Below, one piece after another: positions 31,241 to 40,721 of a stretch of 64,000 bases of DNA. Position 1 is the first letter of the stretch. Every line of letters begins with the position of its first letter. The position numbers and the translations under genes were made by a program. Source of the DNA: Methanogenium cariaci JCM 10550 (lineage in GTDB: Archaea; Halobacteriota; Methanomicrobia; Methanomicrobiales; Methanomicrobiaceae); assembly GCF_001315945.1 (NCBI RefSeq), contig NZ_BBBG01000012.1, forward strand, positions 1 to 64,000. The letters run 5' to 3'. The notes under the pieces were generated by a model that worked only from the letters and a program-made list of their open reading frames with translations, searched no databases and was not told where the DNA came from.

Positions 31241-33014
31241 ACTGCACCTCCGGTGGACAGCCGCCATGTGCGGGCACTGATATGTGCGTTCCACATGCGG
31301 GCATACAGTCCGTCTTTTTCGAGCAGTTCTTCATGATGGCCGCATTCTGCAACCCGCCCGTCATCGATCACAACAATCTGGTTCGCGTCTGCAATCGTTG
31401 ACAGCCGGTGTGCGATGATGATCACGGTCTTCTCTCTCATGAGGTGGCTAAACGCCTCCTGAATCCGTGACTCATTCTCCGGATCTGCAAATGCGGTGGC
31501 TTCATCAAGGACGATAATCGGTGCGTTTTTCAGGATCGCCCGTGCAAGAATGATACGCTGCTGTTCACCACCGGAGAGGTATGTCCCACCGCTTCCGGTA
31601 ATGGTATCATACCCGTCCGGCAGTGACCGGATGAAGTCATCTGCCTGTGCCGCTCTGGCAGCGGCAATGACCTCCTCTTTTGCGACCTGTGCATTTCCCA
31701 TCCTGATATTCTCCTCTATCGTATCGTGGAACATGAAGAGATCCTGAAAGACAAATGAGACCATATCCATCAGTTTTTCTGGATCAATCTCCCTGATGTC
31801 CACGCCGCCGATGGAAATCGATCCTGCATCCACGTCCCAGAACCGGGGGATGAGCTGGGCGGCAGTACTCTTGCCTGCACCGGACGGCCCGACAAGTGCG
31901 GTCACGGTTCCGGCGGGTGCATCAAAACTTACTCCTGTCAGTACCGGATTTTTGCCATACGCAAATTTCACCTCATTAAATCTCACCGAATATTCATCCG
32001 GGATTTTTGGATTCTGAGGTGACGGGAGATCGGGTTCATTCAGGATTGCATCAATCCTTTCCACACCCTCATTGATCTGACGCCAGAATCCGGCAAACAT
32101 CATCATCTTCATCATGCCGTACATATATCCGACACCAAGTATCAGGAAGAGAATGAGCACCGGAAGTTCGAGTGAACCGGTGATGTAGAACCATATGCCC
32201 GGCGGAAGGATGAAGAGAATCGGGAGATTGATACAGACTCCGAACGCCGTAAAAGCCGGTGCCACTTCCCGTGTCCACCGGTTGACATAGTCCCGGTAAC
32301 CATAGACCGAGTCCTGAAGTCGGGAAAACGATCTGGCCGTCTGGTTAAATACCTTGACGACCGGCATCCCTCGTACATACTCTATGATGATGCCGTTCAT
32401 CTTTTCAAGGGCGTCATAGTAGCCTTTCATGGATTTTGATGCAGACTCCTGGTACGCACGTGACATTGCAATAAATGCAAGGGGGGGGATTGGGATGAGT
32501 GCGGCAAGTGCAAGACGCCAGTCAATAGTGAACAGGAAGATGACCGTCACTATCGGGAGCACGACGCCGCTTACAACATCGGGGGGGACGTGATGGGCGA
32601 TGAAGAGTTCAATTCTGTCGACATCTTCGCTGATGATTTTTTTGACTCCGCCTGATGTTCTGGTGCTGAGGTATCCAAGCGGAAGGCGTCCCAGTTTATC
32701 CACAAGACTGCGTTTTATTCCGAATAGTATCTCAAATGCCGCCATATGGGAGAGGATGAGCGAGAAGTAGACCATGACAAATCTGGCTATTGTTGCACCG
32801 AGTGCAATCAAAGCGAGATTCCATATATATGCCTCCTCGATTGGTGGCGTGAGAAGCGCCACTGCGACAAGGTATATCACTACAAACGGCACGAACCCGA
32901 GCAGTGTGCCAAGTGTTGCAAGCACCACTGCTCCGGTCAGTTTTCCTTTTTTATGCCCGGCAAGTTCGATGAGCTTGAAAGACCGGGTTTGTTGTTATCC
33001 GTTGCTTCTTTCAT
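31237..33014 (-). CDS. ABC exporter subunit, TMD-NBD half-transporter (first gene)
   Basis: Partner half-transporter, about 592 residues, with GPSGAGKST, LSGGEQQR and IIVLDEATAFADPENE, where the usual ASLD after Walker B is replaced by AFADPE. The start MKEATDNNKPG at 33014 is preceded by GGAGG. Restoring one G near 32983 joins it to SFKLIELAGHKKG and the first membrane helix. Seven-base runs insert residues in the membrane part (PPIEEA, VPPDVV). It heads a two-gene operon. Two inverted repeats upstream may bind a regulator. Confidence 0.87.
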
Positions 33015-33040
33015 GGGTTCCTCCGTCTGTGGGTTGGGTA

Positions 33041-33144
33041 TTATATGACGGTAAAAATTTGTATGTCGACCATGTTTATTAGGTGCTCCGGCCGTATTTT
33101 TTGATTTTACCTAATAATATTCGGTTTTTTTAAAACAAACCGAA
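33041..33144 (-). promoter_or_regulatory. ABC exporter promoter with two inverted repeats
   Basis: On the minus strand a TATA-like CATATAATA (about 33041-33050) precedes the exporter start. Upstream of it lie TTATTAGGT (33076-33084) with ACCTAATAA (33109-33117), and next to that TTCGGTTT (33120-33127) with AAACCGAA (33137-33144). Both are perfect inverted repeats and likely protein-binding sites. The 12-mer ATGTCGACCATG (33063-33074) recurs as its reverse complement at 40057-40068. Confidence 0.45.
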
Positions 33145-33400
33145 AACAGAGAATGTTTGTATGAAGGTTCTGGATGTACGATGCAAAACAGGATTTCCGG
33201 GTGGTCGGGACAACAGTGAACGTGTCAGGTGGGTTTTGATCCGTTTACCGTATTCGTTTGGGGGGGTTATTGACAGGGGGGGAGACAATTGATAGCGTGA
33301 CGAAAGTTCTGTAAAATAGAAGATGCCCTGTATCCAACATTGATTTGGAAAATACCGGACACTCGCTCGGTGTCGCAGACACGGGGGGGGATGCACCCAC

Positions 33401-33731
33401 GTTGGCGGCATGTACAGCAGAATGCAGCAGGTGGCGGAAGCTTCCGCCATCATACCGGACGAGGATATTGCTTTGTTCGCCCTCTTCGGGCTGAATTATG
33501 CCGGAAGCAATTTTGTTGGCGGAAAATCTCTGGGCACGGGCACCCGAACCCGCATCTGTATGAAAGACGTCCAGGTGCCGGGGGGGGTATCATTCTTCCG
33601 CAATATCCTCTTCTCTTGAAGAAGTGTCTCCTTATTCTCTCTTAGATCTCTACCATTCGGTTGGAATACCCTGTTTTATCTTGGCGGAAAGTGCCGCCAT
33701 ACTGCTGCAAAGCTTCCGCCATTCCGCCAAC
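33401..33731. repeat. Cluster of TTGGCGGAA motifs and palindromes
   Basis: The gap 33145-33950 holds no recognisable gene but has at least six copies of TTGGCGGAA or its complement. These include a perfect 18-bp palindrome TGGCGGAAG-CTTCCGCCA (33432-33449), a copy at 33516-33525, an inverted pair TGGCGG-N6-CCGCCA (33682-33699), and two close copies at 33712-33731. GTTGGCGGCAT at 33401 is a weaker copy. Confidence 0.5.
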
Positions 33732-33950
33732 GTCGCCCCCCCCGCCATGGGTGGGGAACTCCTGGTGGAGCCGGGCCGCCGCAGTAACGTCATCAACGGT
33801 TGCCCGGATACCCTCGCCGCCCGTATTTTACTTGACATCTTTTTACCGGGGGGGTATATAGTACCGATTCTTTAAGCCCATATAGATGTTAATAATCCTC
33901 AAATTCTAAAAATAACATTGATTTGTAGTGTTATGCACAAAAGAAGAGAA

Positions 33951-34361
33951 TTAATGTGAGATTATTTCAAGGTTGGGAACCCGTGAAAAATCAGATATAT
34001 TATTGGTTATAACCCTCGCACCGTGGTAAAGGGCAATGGCTGCTATGAGCTCATCAAACATACCGAGAGGCGTTCCCTTCCTTTCAAGAAATGCAGACAG
34101 ATACCCATACTGTTCATAATATGCGGCATTAAAATTCAGTATTGGAATAATATCCAGTATGTCATCCAGATTCTTTTTTGTCTTCTTTTTGTTGTTGGAT
34201 CGGTAAACACCCTTGTTCAATTCAAGGACGTTGACAAAGGTTGTTGCATATGGCTCATTATTCCTCCTGATATTATCCAACAATGAACTGCAGTTCCCAT
34301 GTCTTGGATTATTGGGACTTTTCATCAGATCAATTAGAAATGTGGAATCAAAAATTATCAT
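33951..34361 (-). CDS. vapC: VapC toxin, PIN-domain ribonuclease
   Basis: PIN-domain RNase of 136 residues, toxin of a type II toxin-antitoxin pair. Acidic active-site residues are visible in IIFDSTFLIDLMK (first Asp), VLELNKGVYR (Glu), MFDELIAAIAL (Asp) and ITNNISDF (Asp). Its ATG follows the antitoxin stop directly (TGAATG). The frame is intact and the region is AT-rich compared with the core genes, as is common for mobile toxin modules. The target RNA is unknown. Confidence 0.88.
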   Translation of the reverse strand: MIIFDSTFLIDLMKSPNNPRHGNCSSLLDNIRRNNEPYATTFVNVLELNKGVYRSNNKKKTKKNLDDILDIIPILNFNAAYYEQYGYLSAFLERKGTPLGMFDELIAAIALYHGARVITNNISDFSRVPNLEIISH

Positions 34362-34559
34362 TCATTCTATGTCCTGTTTTAATTTCTCCGCCTCTTCTTC
34401 TGTTAAATCGGGTTCTGCATCTTCAAGTAATTTCTTTAAATCACGCGATTTGGGTAAAACCCTGATAATTACGTTTGAGAAACTTTCGTCATCGCTGATC
34501 TTCCATTCCTTCAGCCTTTTGTATGCCTCTTCCGAGAGGTTCACTGTTTTTGATGCCAT
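34362..34559 (-). CDS. vapB: VapB antitoxin
   Basis: About 65 residues starting MASKTVNLSEEAYKRLKEW, a ribbon-helix-helix-like antitoxin N-terminus, with an acidic tail (EPDLTEEEAEKLKQDIE) that should wrap the VapC active site. The start codon sits at the end of a TG dinucleotide tract (34559-34580). In-frame ATGs inside and before that tract (34607, 34580) are possible alternatives but give an unlikely VCVCVC leader. There is no clear ribosome binding site. Confidence 0.82.
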   Translation of the reverse strand: MASKTVNLSEEAYKRLKEWKISDDESFSNVIIRVLPKSRDLKKLLEDAEPDLTEEEAEKLKQDIE

Positions 34560-34643
34560 ACACACACATACACACACCATGATAATAATTTTTCCATCAG
34601 ATAACAAAAACAGAAGACGGGTGCATTAAAGCGCCCTGATCGA

Positions 34644-34865
34644 ATGCTTTTATGGATGATTATGGTATGCGTTGCCCGCATAGATGAACGGCTGTTAACA
34701 GAACTCATGCAGATCCGGTCGGTGTATGATGTATGCCTGCGGATTGAGAAGAGATACGATTTCAGAAAGAAGGTTCACCAGTGCTTCACCGTTTCCGTTT
34801 TTGAGTATGAGAGGGGGGAAAGGCCCCCCCCTTTCCGTTGGTTTGTGCGGGAACGTGTGAGGTGA
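34644..34865 (+). CDS. Hypothetical small protein, 73 aa
   Basis: A short basic open frame (ARIDERLLTELMQIRSVYDV, ending FRWFVRERVR) divergent from vapB. A six-C and a five-G run lie inside it, so its end may be wrong. Not recognised; low support. Confidence 0.3.
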   Translation: MLLWMIMVCVARIDERLLTELMQIRSVYDVCLRIEKRYDFRKKVHQCFTVSVFEYERGERPPPFRWFVRERVR

Positions 34866-34974
34866 ATGAAAGTGTTATTCCCGTTCATGATTCTTTGTCC
34901 TGAAGTTCCGGGGCATTATCAGAAAGAACCAGAATATGAGAGAAAAAAGGCTTTGAACCCCCCCGATATAAGAA

Positions 34975-35049
34975 AGCCGTTGGAGGGAATTGAACCCCCC
35001 CCGACCTGCTGATTACGAATCAGCCGCTATACCTCTAAGCCACAACGGC
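34975..35049 (-). tRNA. tRNA-Thr (anticodon CGT)
   Basis: Cloverleaf on the minus strand: acceptor GCCGTTG/CAACGGC, anticodon stem GCTGA/TCAGC with loop TTCGTAA (anticodon CGT), and T-loop TTCAATT. The T-stem 5' side should be five G paired to CCCTC, but eight G are printed, which makes the gene 75 rather than 72 bases. It is a direct illustration of the run expansion seen across the window. Confidence 0.9.
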
Positions 35050-35231
35050 ACTGTGTTTGAGAAACCACCGGCACCACATTATGTTTCATGCCAGATGCCT
35101 ACTTCATTTGACGCTGAAAAATAATAAAGGTGGCGTTTTGGTGTGATGGGTAACTCCGGATATTTGCAATCCGGATGGCGGTAATATGGGGGGGATATTT
35201 TTGGGGGGGTGAATGGTTGTTGGATTAACGA

Positions 35232-35527
35232 TCAGGAATACCCGCGAATCGTAACATTCGGGTCTTCCTGCTTCTCCGGACTTTCCGTCTTGATTTCACT
35301 GAACTTGGCCTCGAAGTCCTGCACACTCTTCTGCAGCACCTGACTAAAGTTCTTGGCGTGTTTCGGGCTGATTGAGACAATCGCTTGGCACGGGCCTGAT
35401 TTGTTCCCGGCAGTTCGTGGAGAAAGACGAACGTAAACTCATCGTCTTTATAGGCGACCTGAATCCGGTTTGCATACACCGGGTCCAGATCATTTGGAAT
35501 ATTCACTGCGATTTCCCGTTTCGTCAT
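35232..35527 (-). CDS. DUF3467 family protein
   Basis: About 98 residues. The N-terminal part (IPNDLDPVYANRIQVAYKDD) and the C-terminal part (SPKHAKNFSQVLQKSVQDFE) match the DUF3467 pattern, but they lie in different frames because one G is missing near 35384 (AAGGCG expected, AAGCG seen). The corrected protein ends TIRGYS. Function unknown; the family is small, soluble and widespread. Confidence 0.75.
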
Positions 35528-35589
35528 ACTATTATTTATATGCGGCTTTCAAGATAACCCTTTGTCACCTCGGGATCTGTTGATACATC

Positions 35590-36277
35590 ATGCGGCAAAA
35601 AAGCATCTCATCCATCGTTGCCTGTCACGCCTGTCCGGTACGCTACGAGCTGATGAAATCCCTCGAACAGGCCGAACCCGAAAAATATACCGTTGCAAAA
35701 CAGCTCTCGTATGCACTGGGCCGCCCCCCCTCGATGCTGCCGCCCTCTGGGAAGATATCCGCATGATCTCCCCCCCTGACATCAGCGATGACTGGCAACC
35801 GGTGCTCGAAACCTGGGTCGATGCCTGCACCAAAAGCGACTGGCAACCCGCGGATGAATATGACGTGCGGGTCTCATCCGTTCGCCTCGGTGTCGGGGGC
35901 ACGCTCGACCGTCTTCTTCCCGGCAGCCCGCCCACATGTGCTCTCATGCGGGTAACCGAGGCACCGGAAGCAGGAGTCTGGGGGGGCCGACCGTATCCGG
36001 GCCGCCTGCTTTGTGGTCTGTATTGAAGAGACGCTGGGATTCTCTCCGTCCGGCATCACGTTTGAATACCTCGCCTCCGGCATCTCCCGGACATGTGTCC
36101 CCCGAACCGCGTGACCGCCGCCGCGCCCTGCAGGCGATACGGACGGCTGACGCAATCGATGGCGGCATGGTTCCCCGAAAACCCCCCCGGAACGCGCCCT
36201 GTGACGGATGTTTCATCGCCGATGCATGCACCGTCTCCGGGCCAAAAAAACTGAGCGACCTCTTTTCCAAAGAGTAA
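35590..36277 (+). CDS. Cas4-like RecB-family nuclease
   Basis: About 229 residues in the PD-(D/E)XK superfamily near Cas4. It has the four-Cys Fe-S arrangement: CHACPVRYEL at the N-terminus and CDGCFIADAC at the C-terminus. Between them are WVDACTKSDWQPADEYDVRV and the ERRRALQAI-like helix. Frame breaks occur near 35735, 35985 and 36182. No CRISPR array or cas1/cas2 gene is nearby, so it is a solo Cas4-type protein, probably in DNA repair or replication. It is convergent with the nucleotidyltransferase gene. Confidence 0.72.
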
Positions 36278-36296
36278 TGTACGTATAAAAAATGGT

Positions 36297-37234
36297 TCAG
36301 AGGGATTCCATCAAGGTCTTTGAAACAATCGACTCGCCCTTTGCTTCCCGGGTGGTGCCGACGATCAGCCATTTGGTATCGCCATGCTCCTCGACCACAC
36401 CGGTGGCTTCAATGACCTCACCTTTCCGGGCCTGCCCGCTGTAGGTATGGGTAAAGGACAACACCTTACTGATCTCCTCATGGTCAACCGAATAGACCGC
36501 AGGGTTGTCAAAGGCCAGCGACGCATCCGTCACCGTCGCTTCAATCGTCATCTTGCCGCAGACCTTCCCCCCCTTTACAATACCGGCGGAACCCAGCAGC
36601 TCATAGGAGCGGGTGTAGAGCAGATCAAAGTAGGTGCCGTCAATCTCTCCCCCCCGGTTCCATTTCCTCTTTTCATGCGCAAGGAACGTCTCGTAATCAA
36701 TCTCCGGAACACGCTTGCGATAGACCTTCTGCCACATCTCCTCGGAAAGACCCGAGACCTCGCCCTTCTCCACTGCCTTTTGAAGATTCTCCTGTGCGGT
36801 AAACCAGGCGGAACCGTAGACCACCATATCAATATCCGACGACTCGTTTTCCAGACCGCACAGAAGAGATCCCGTGCATCCGACCTGTTCAATCGAGACA
36901 TTAAATACCGGGAGCAGGCGCATGACGCGTTCGTTTCCTGCCGCCAGATGGAGTATTTTCTCCTCCGGTTTCATCACGCGTGCAATATCTGCAAGGGGGG
37001 GACGCGGTGCACCGTGTCGAGATATTCGGGTTTATGCTCTGCGATATACGCAAACGCATCTTCAAAATCCAGTTTATGGTATTTCGTTCCGTCCGGGCCT
37101 CTCCGTTCCCCCCCGTCTTCATCAGGCACATACCGGAGCACACAGCCTGCTTTTTCCTCGTTGTCGTATGCTGCTACGGCGTATATTCTTCCTTCCTTGT
37201 CTTCAATAAAATCGCGTAACCGTATTGGTTTCAT
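36297..37234 (-). CDS. Nucleotidyltransferase-domain protein
   Basis: About 312 residues. A Pol-beta-type nucleotidyltransferase motif is visible: GSLLCGLENESSDIDMVVYG (GS-x9-DxD). The N-terminal 85 residues (MKPIRLRDFIEDKEGRIY) form an extra domain joined across a seven-G run at about 37003, giving DIARVMKPEEKIL in the corrected frame. The C-terminal 90 residues look like a beta-rich domain (ATVTDASLAFDNPAVYSVD). The archaeal family is conserved but not characterised to my knowledge; the substrate is unknown. Confidence 0.7.
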
Positions 37235-37241
37235 ATGTTAT

Positions 37242-37822
37242 TCACTCCAGATCTCTGAGATATGCAGCTATTCGTTCGATATCGTCCCCCGGGCGCAGAA
37301 TCCGGCGTGCCTCCAGGTCAACAACCGTACTGGGCGTCCCGGAGAGATCCCCTCCGTCAACGAAGAGGTCATATGCGACATTCACCTGTTCTTTGGATAC
37401 CGGGGGGGCCGGTGTCCCTGAGGTGTTGGCACTGGTGGCAGTGATGGGGGGGGCATCCAGTTCTGCAATGATATCACGGGTGACCTGATTATCGGGCATC
37501 CGTATCCCTATCATCCGGTGCCTCCGGAAAGAACCGGCGGCAGACAGCTTTTTACCGGAAGAACAACGGTCACCGGGCCCGGCAGAAAGGTCCGGATAAA
37601 TTTCCATGCTTCATCGGAGACCTCGGCAATCGCCCCAATCATCTCCTCATCGGAGACCGCAACCGAGATCGGTTTTCCCATCGGTCTGCCTTTGACTTCA
37701 TACACCCGCTGAACAGCATAATCGGAGAGTGCATCCGCACCCAGACCATAGACGGTCTCCGTCGGATAGACAATCAGTCCGTCACGACGGAGCACCTTGA
37801 CAGCATCAGATACAATACTCAT
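37242..37822 (-). CDS. Threonylcarbamoyl-AMP synthase (Sua5/YrdC)
   Basis: Makes threonylcarbamoyl-AMP from Thr, bicarbonate and ATP for t6A37 of tRNA. Family motifs are YPTETVYGLGADA, KGRPMGKPISV and, after a frame break near 37520, ATSANTSGTPAPVSKEQ. About 193 residues, a single YrdC domain without a Sua5 extension. Its start overlaps the upstream ACT gene stop in TAATG. The KEOPS subunit Pcc1 of the same pathway is encoded at 43316. A TrmO domain that acts on t6A is at 11.2 kb. Confidence 0.88.
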
Positions 37823-38504
37823 TAGAACTTCCTTCCCTGTACGCGATAGATATTAAATACGGCTTTTGAACTGACATGCATAACGGCAAACACTCCTGCC
37901 TGAATCGGGTCTGTTACCACCAGGTCTGCATGGTCCGGGACACTCCCGACCATGGACAGGCAGATGACCGGTATTCCTAATTTCTGAATTTTCATTACGG
38001 ATTCGGTTATTTTTCCGCCCATGATACTGCCTGCAAGCACCAGCACCGTGGCGCGTGGCAGACGGGACACCGCTTCAGCCGCTGCGGCAAGATCGTCTTC
38101 ACCGACGAGGGGGGGAATGGTATCAACCGATATCCTTTCACCTCTGATATTGTGGCGGTCGGCTTCATTCACCGCACCCAGCGCCACCTGGGCCACCTGT
38201 GCACCGCCGCCCAGGATGATCACGCGTTTTCCGTAAATCTCAGAAAAGGGCCGGTGTCTCTCAACAGAATGTACTTCTGCAATCTCTGAGAGGTCATGGA
38301 TCAGAGCGTCCATGTCAGCAATTCCTTCGAATTCAAAGTAGAGTGTCGAGATATCGTTTTGGTTTTCTGAAGAGATAACCGACTGCTGGGTTGTCAGGAT
38401 ATTTGCGCCGTGGCGTGCCATGACAAAGGCCACATCACGTAATACCCCCCCTGCCGATTTTCAGATAGTATACTCAAAGCATTTGGGATGCCTGTATTAT
38501 TCAT
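37822..38504 (-). CDS. ACT-domain protein (DUF5612)
   Basis: About 227 residues. The N-terminal 60 residues form an ACT domain (NALSILSENRQGVLRDVAF in the corrected frame), an amino-acid sensing fold. The rest (VIILGGGAQVAQVALGAV and ITESVMKIQKLGIPVICLSM) is Rossmann-like and matches the DUF5612 type found in methanogens. One frame break lies at the six-C run near 38445. It precedes sua5 with a TAATG overlap. A role in sensing an amino acid is inferred; the ligand is not visible from sequence. Confidence 0.72.
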
Positions 38505-38757
38505 AGGTGGATCACCGCCATATTCCGGAGTATCGGATAATGGCTGTACAAGGTTTGGTGCTTTGGAGATAAATGATTTCTTCACGGCACCCGGACCGCC
38601 GTTTTCCTCCTGCGGGGGGAAATTGCTCCCGGCAGATGGTATTTTTCATCTGATTCTGTGTCGGTTGCATGGATCATTTCTGTCTGAGCTCTTTGTTTTT
38701 TCCGGTAATGAAGGATTAATGCCGGGAAACCCCCCCATACCTGTATGACACTATCCA

Positions 38758-39860
38758 ATGATTGCAAAAAACAGGCTTCCGGTGATATATGCCCTCCTCG
38801 CAGCCATGCTCTTCGGGGGGGCATCAGCGCCCGCCGCAAAGATTCTCCTCACCGAGATTGAACCGGTCACCCTCGGCGCTGTTTTATATCGGAAGTGGCG
38901 TGGGTCTGCTGATATATATGTGGCTTGAGCGCCTGTCCGGCGGGGGGGACCGGCATACTCTTGAAGCATCGCTGACCCGGTCCGACCTTTCCTCTGTCGC
39001 AGGTCTCATTCTGTTCGGAGGAATTCTGGCACCGATGGTACTCATGGTCTCGTTGCAGTATACTCCCTCGCAACCGCCTCACTTCTCCTGAATTTTGAAC
39101 CGGTGGCAACGACCATCCTTGCGGTTCTGTTCTTTCATGAAGCCGTTGGCAAAAGAATCGCCGTTGCCCTCGGCCTGATCACAATCTCCTGTATCATTCT
39201 CTCCTATGATCCTGCGGCAGTATGGGGGGGGTTTTCTCTCGCGGCACTGGGTATTCTTCTGACCTGCACGTGCTGGTCGCTGGACAATAATATCTCCCGG
39301 AACGTTGCCGCAAAGGATCCCATTCCGATTGTTGCGATAAAAGGGGGGGTTGTCGCAGGAGTGTTGATGGCAGGGGGGGTTGCCTTTCTGCTGGGTGAAA
39401 CAGTCCCGTCCCTTTCTGTCGCCGTCATCGCGATGGTGGTCGGGTTCTTTAGTTACGGGGGGGCATTGTCAGTGTGCTGTTTTTGTGGGCATTACGGGGG
39501 GGTATCGGCACGGCGCGTGCAGGGTCGATTCTTGCGGTCTCTCCGTTTTTCGGCGTGATCATTTCTCTCGTGGTATTTACCGATCCGCTTGCTCCGGCGT
39601 TTTTTGTCGCCCTTCCGGTCATGGCAATCGGTGCCTACCTGCTGATGACCGAACACCACTCACATCCTCATTGTCATCCGGCGACATTTCATGAACACCG
39701 GCATGACCATGATGACCTGCACCATTTTCATCAGCACGTGGGTGTTGAACCGCCCCTCTCTGCATCCGGGGAACACTGTCATCCCCCCCATCAGCATGAA
39801 GAACTGGTTCACGACCATCCGCATAAGCCGGATATTCATCACCGGCATTCGCATAAATGA
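38758..39860 (+). CDS. EamA-family transporter with His-rich tail
   Basis: Drug/metabolite transporter superfamily, ten predicted helices in two EamA repeats (ALLAAMLFGGASAPAAKIL begins the first; FFSYGALSVLFLWALRG is in the second). The final 60 residues are extraordinary: HHSHPHCHPATFHEHRHDHD followed by more HxH and PHKPD runs, about one His in three. Such tails bind Ni, Co, Zn or Cu. This suggests a metal or metal-complex transporter, or metal buffering. The ATG at 38758 gives MIAKNRLPVIYALLAA. Frame breaks lie near 38815, 38880 and 39470. Confidence 0.78.
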
Positions 39861-40062
39861 AGGGGTGAATGGTCAGTGTATCGCAGCCTGTTCTCCTGCT
39901 GTTGTGTGAGTCTCCCCCCCTCAGAAAGAGAGAATCGTCAATTATCCCGTTCAGTTATACTGCCAAACTGAAATTTAATATGTTCGAACAGGATTGATGT
40001 GCGAAAAAGGCATTCAATATTACAGAATGAGATGTTACCGTGTAGCGGCAAATATTCATGGT

Positions 40063-40080
40063 CGACATATTTATATGTCG
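40063..40080 (+). promoter_or_regulatory. TATA box inside a palindrome
   Basis: CGACATAT-TT-ATATGTCG is a perfect inverted repeat that contains the TATA-like TTTATATG. It lies about 40 bases before the first paralogue's start, so a protein bound here would occlude TBP. The gap 39861-40114 holds nothing else recognisable. Confidence 0.5.
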
Positions 40081-40114
40081 TGTTCAATGTATGCTATGTC
40101 AGGCGTTGCAGGGC

Positions 40115-40540
40115 ATGAAAGAACTGAATTGTGATACAAAATCAGCAGTTAAATACTATCTCAAAGAGTTTTTTAATTCTTTTGTTGTTTCCATAATAGT
40201 CGGCCTCCCGTTTTCGATACCGATTGGGATCATAGAAATTTTGGTTCTGAATTTTATCGTGGGTCTCTTCGCTCCCCCCCATCTCCAGTTGCCAGTATAT
40301 GAGACATTCAATGATGTAATCAGTTATTTGTGTGGTTCCCCACTCCCCACTAATACCGAGATTCAACTCGTACTGTTGGGGGGGCTTCTCGCGCTGTTTT
40401 TTGGATCGGTAACAGAGGCAATTTTAACGGTATGGGACCAGGTTAATGACAGTGATATTTGGTGGAATGGTTTATCAGAAGAAGAAAAGGAAGAAATTCT
40501 GAACTATTGGGTGAGCCATGATTCTCATAGCCCGGAGTAA
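40115..40540 (+). CDS. Membrane protein, tandem paralogue A
   Basis: About 141 residues with two hydrophobic segments (FVVSIIVGLPFSIPIGIIEI and, later, LVLLGGLLALFFGSVTEAIL), an extracytoplasmic-looking loop, and a C-terminal WWNGLSEEEKEEILNYWVS helix. I set the start at MKELNCDTKS to match the paralogue; upstream ATGs (40058, 40091) are alternatives. Not recognised. A seven-C run gives one extra Pro (APPHL). It is AT-rich like its copy. Confidence 0.6.
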   Translation: MKELNCDTKSAVKYYLKEFFNSFVVSIIVGLPFSIPIGIIEILVLNFIVGLFAPPHLQLPVYETFNDVISYLCGSPLPTNTEIQLVLLGGLLALFFGSVTEAILTVWDQVNDSDIWWNGLSEEEKEEILNYWVSHDSHSPE

Positions 40541-40721
40541 CCGGTATAGGTGTAATTTATCATGGAAATCGTTTTACAAACCATCTGCATATATTCGAAT
40601 TAGGTTGTTCTTCGATAGAGGAATTCCTCATATCAGGGTATGAGAGACACAATTGCAACCCCCCCGGTGATTTTTCGTCGAAACGTTTATCCAATTTGTT
40701 CAAAGCATGGCATTCAAAGGT

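Noticed and set aside
33130-33875. Several 70-107 aa frames on both strands in the gap after the ABC exporter
   Set aside because: None has a recognisable motif or ribosome binding site, and the region is better explained by repeated TTGGCGGAA motifs.
35590-36277. Cas4-like gene as part of a CRISPR-Cas system
   Set aside because: No repeat-spacer array and no cas1, cas2 or effector gene is present in the window; solo Cas4-type nucleases are common in archaea.
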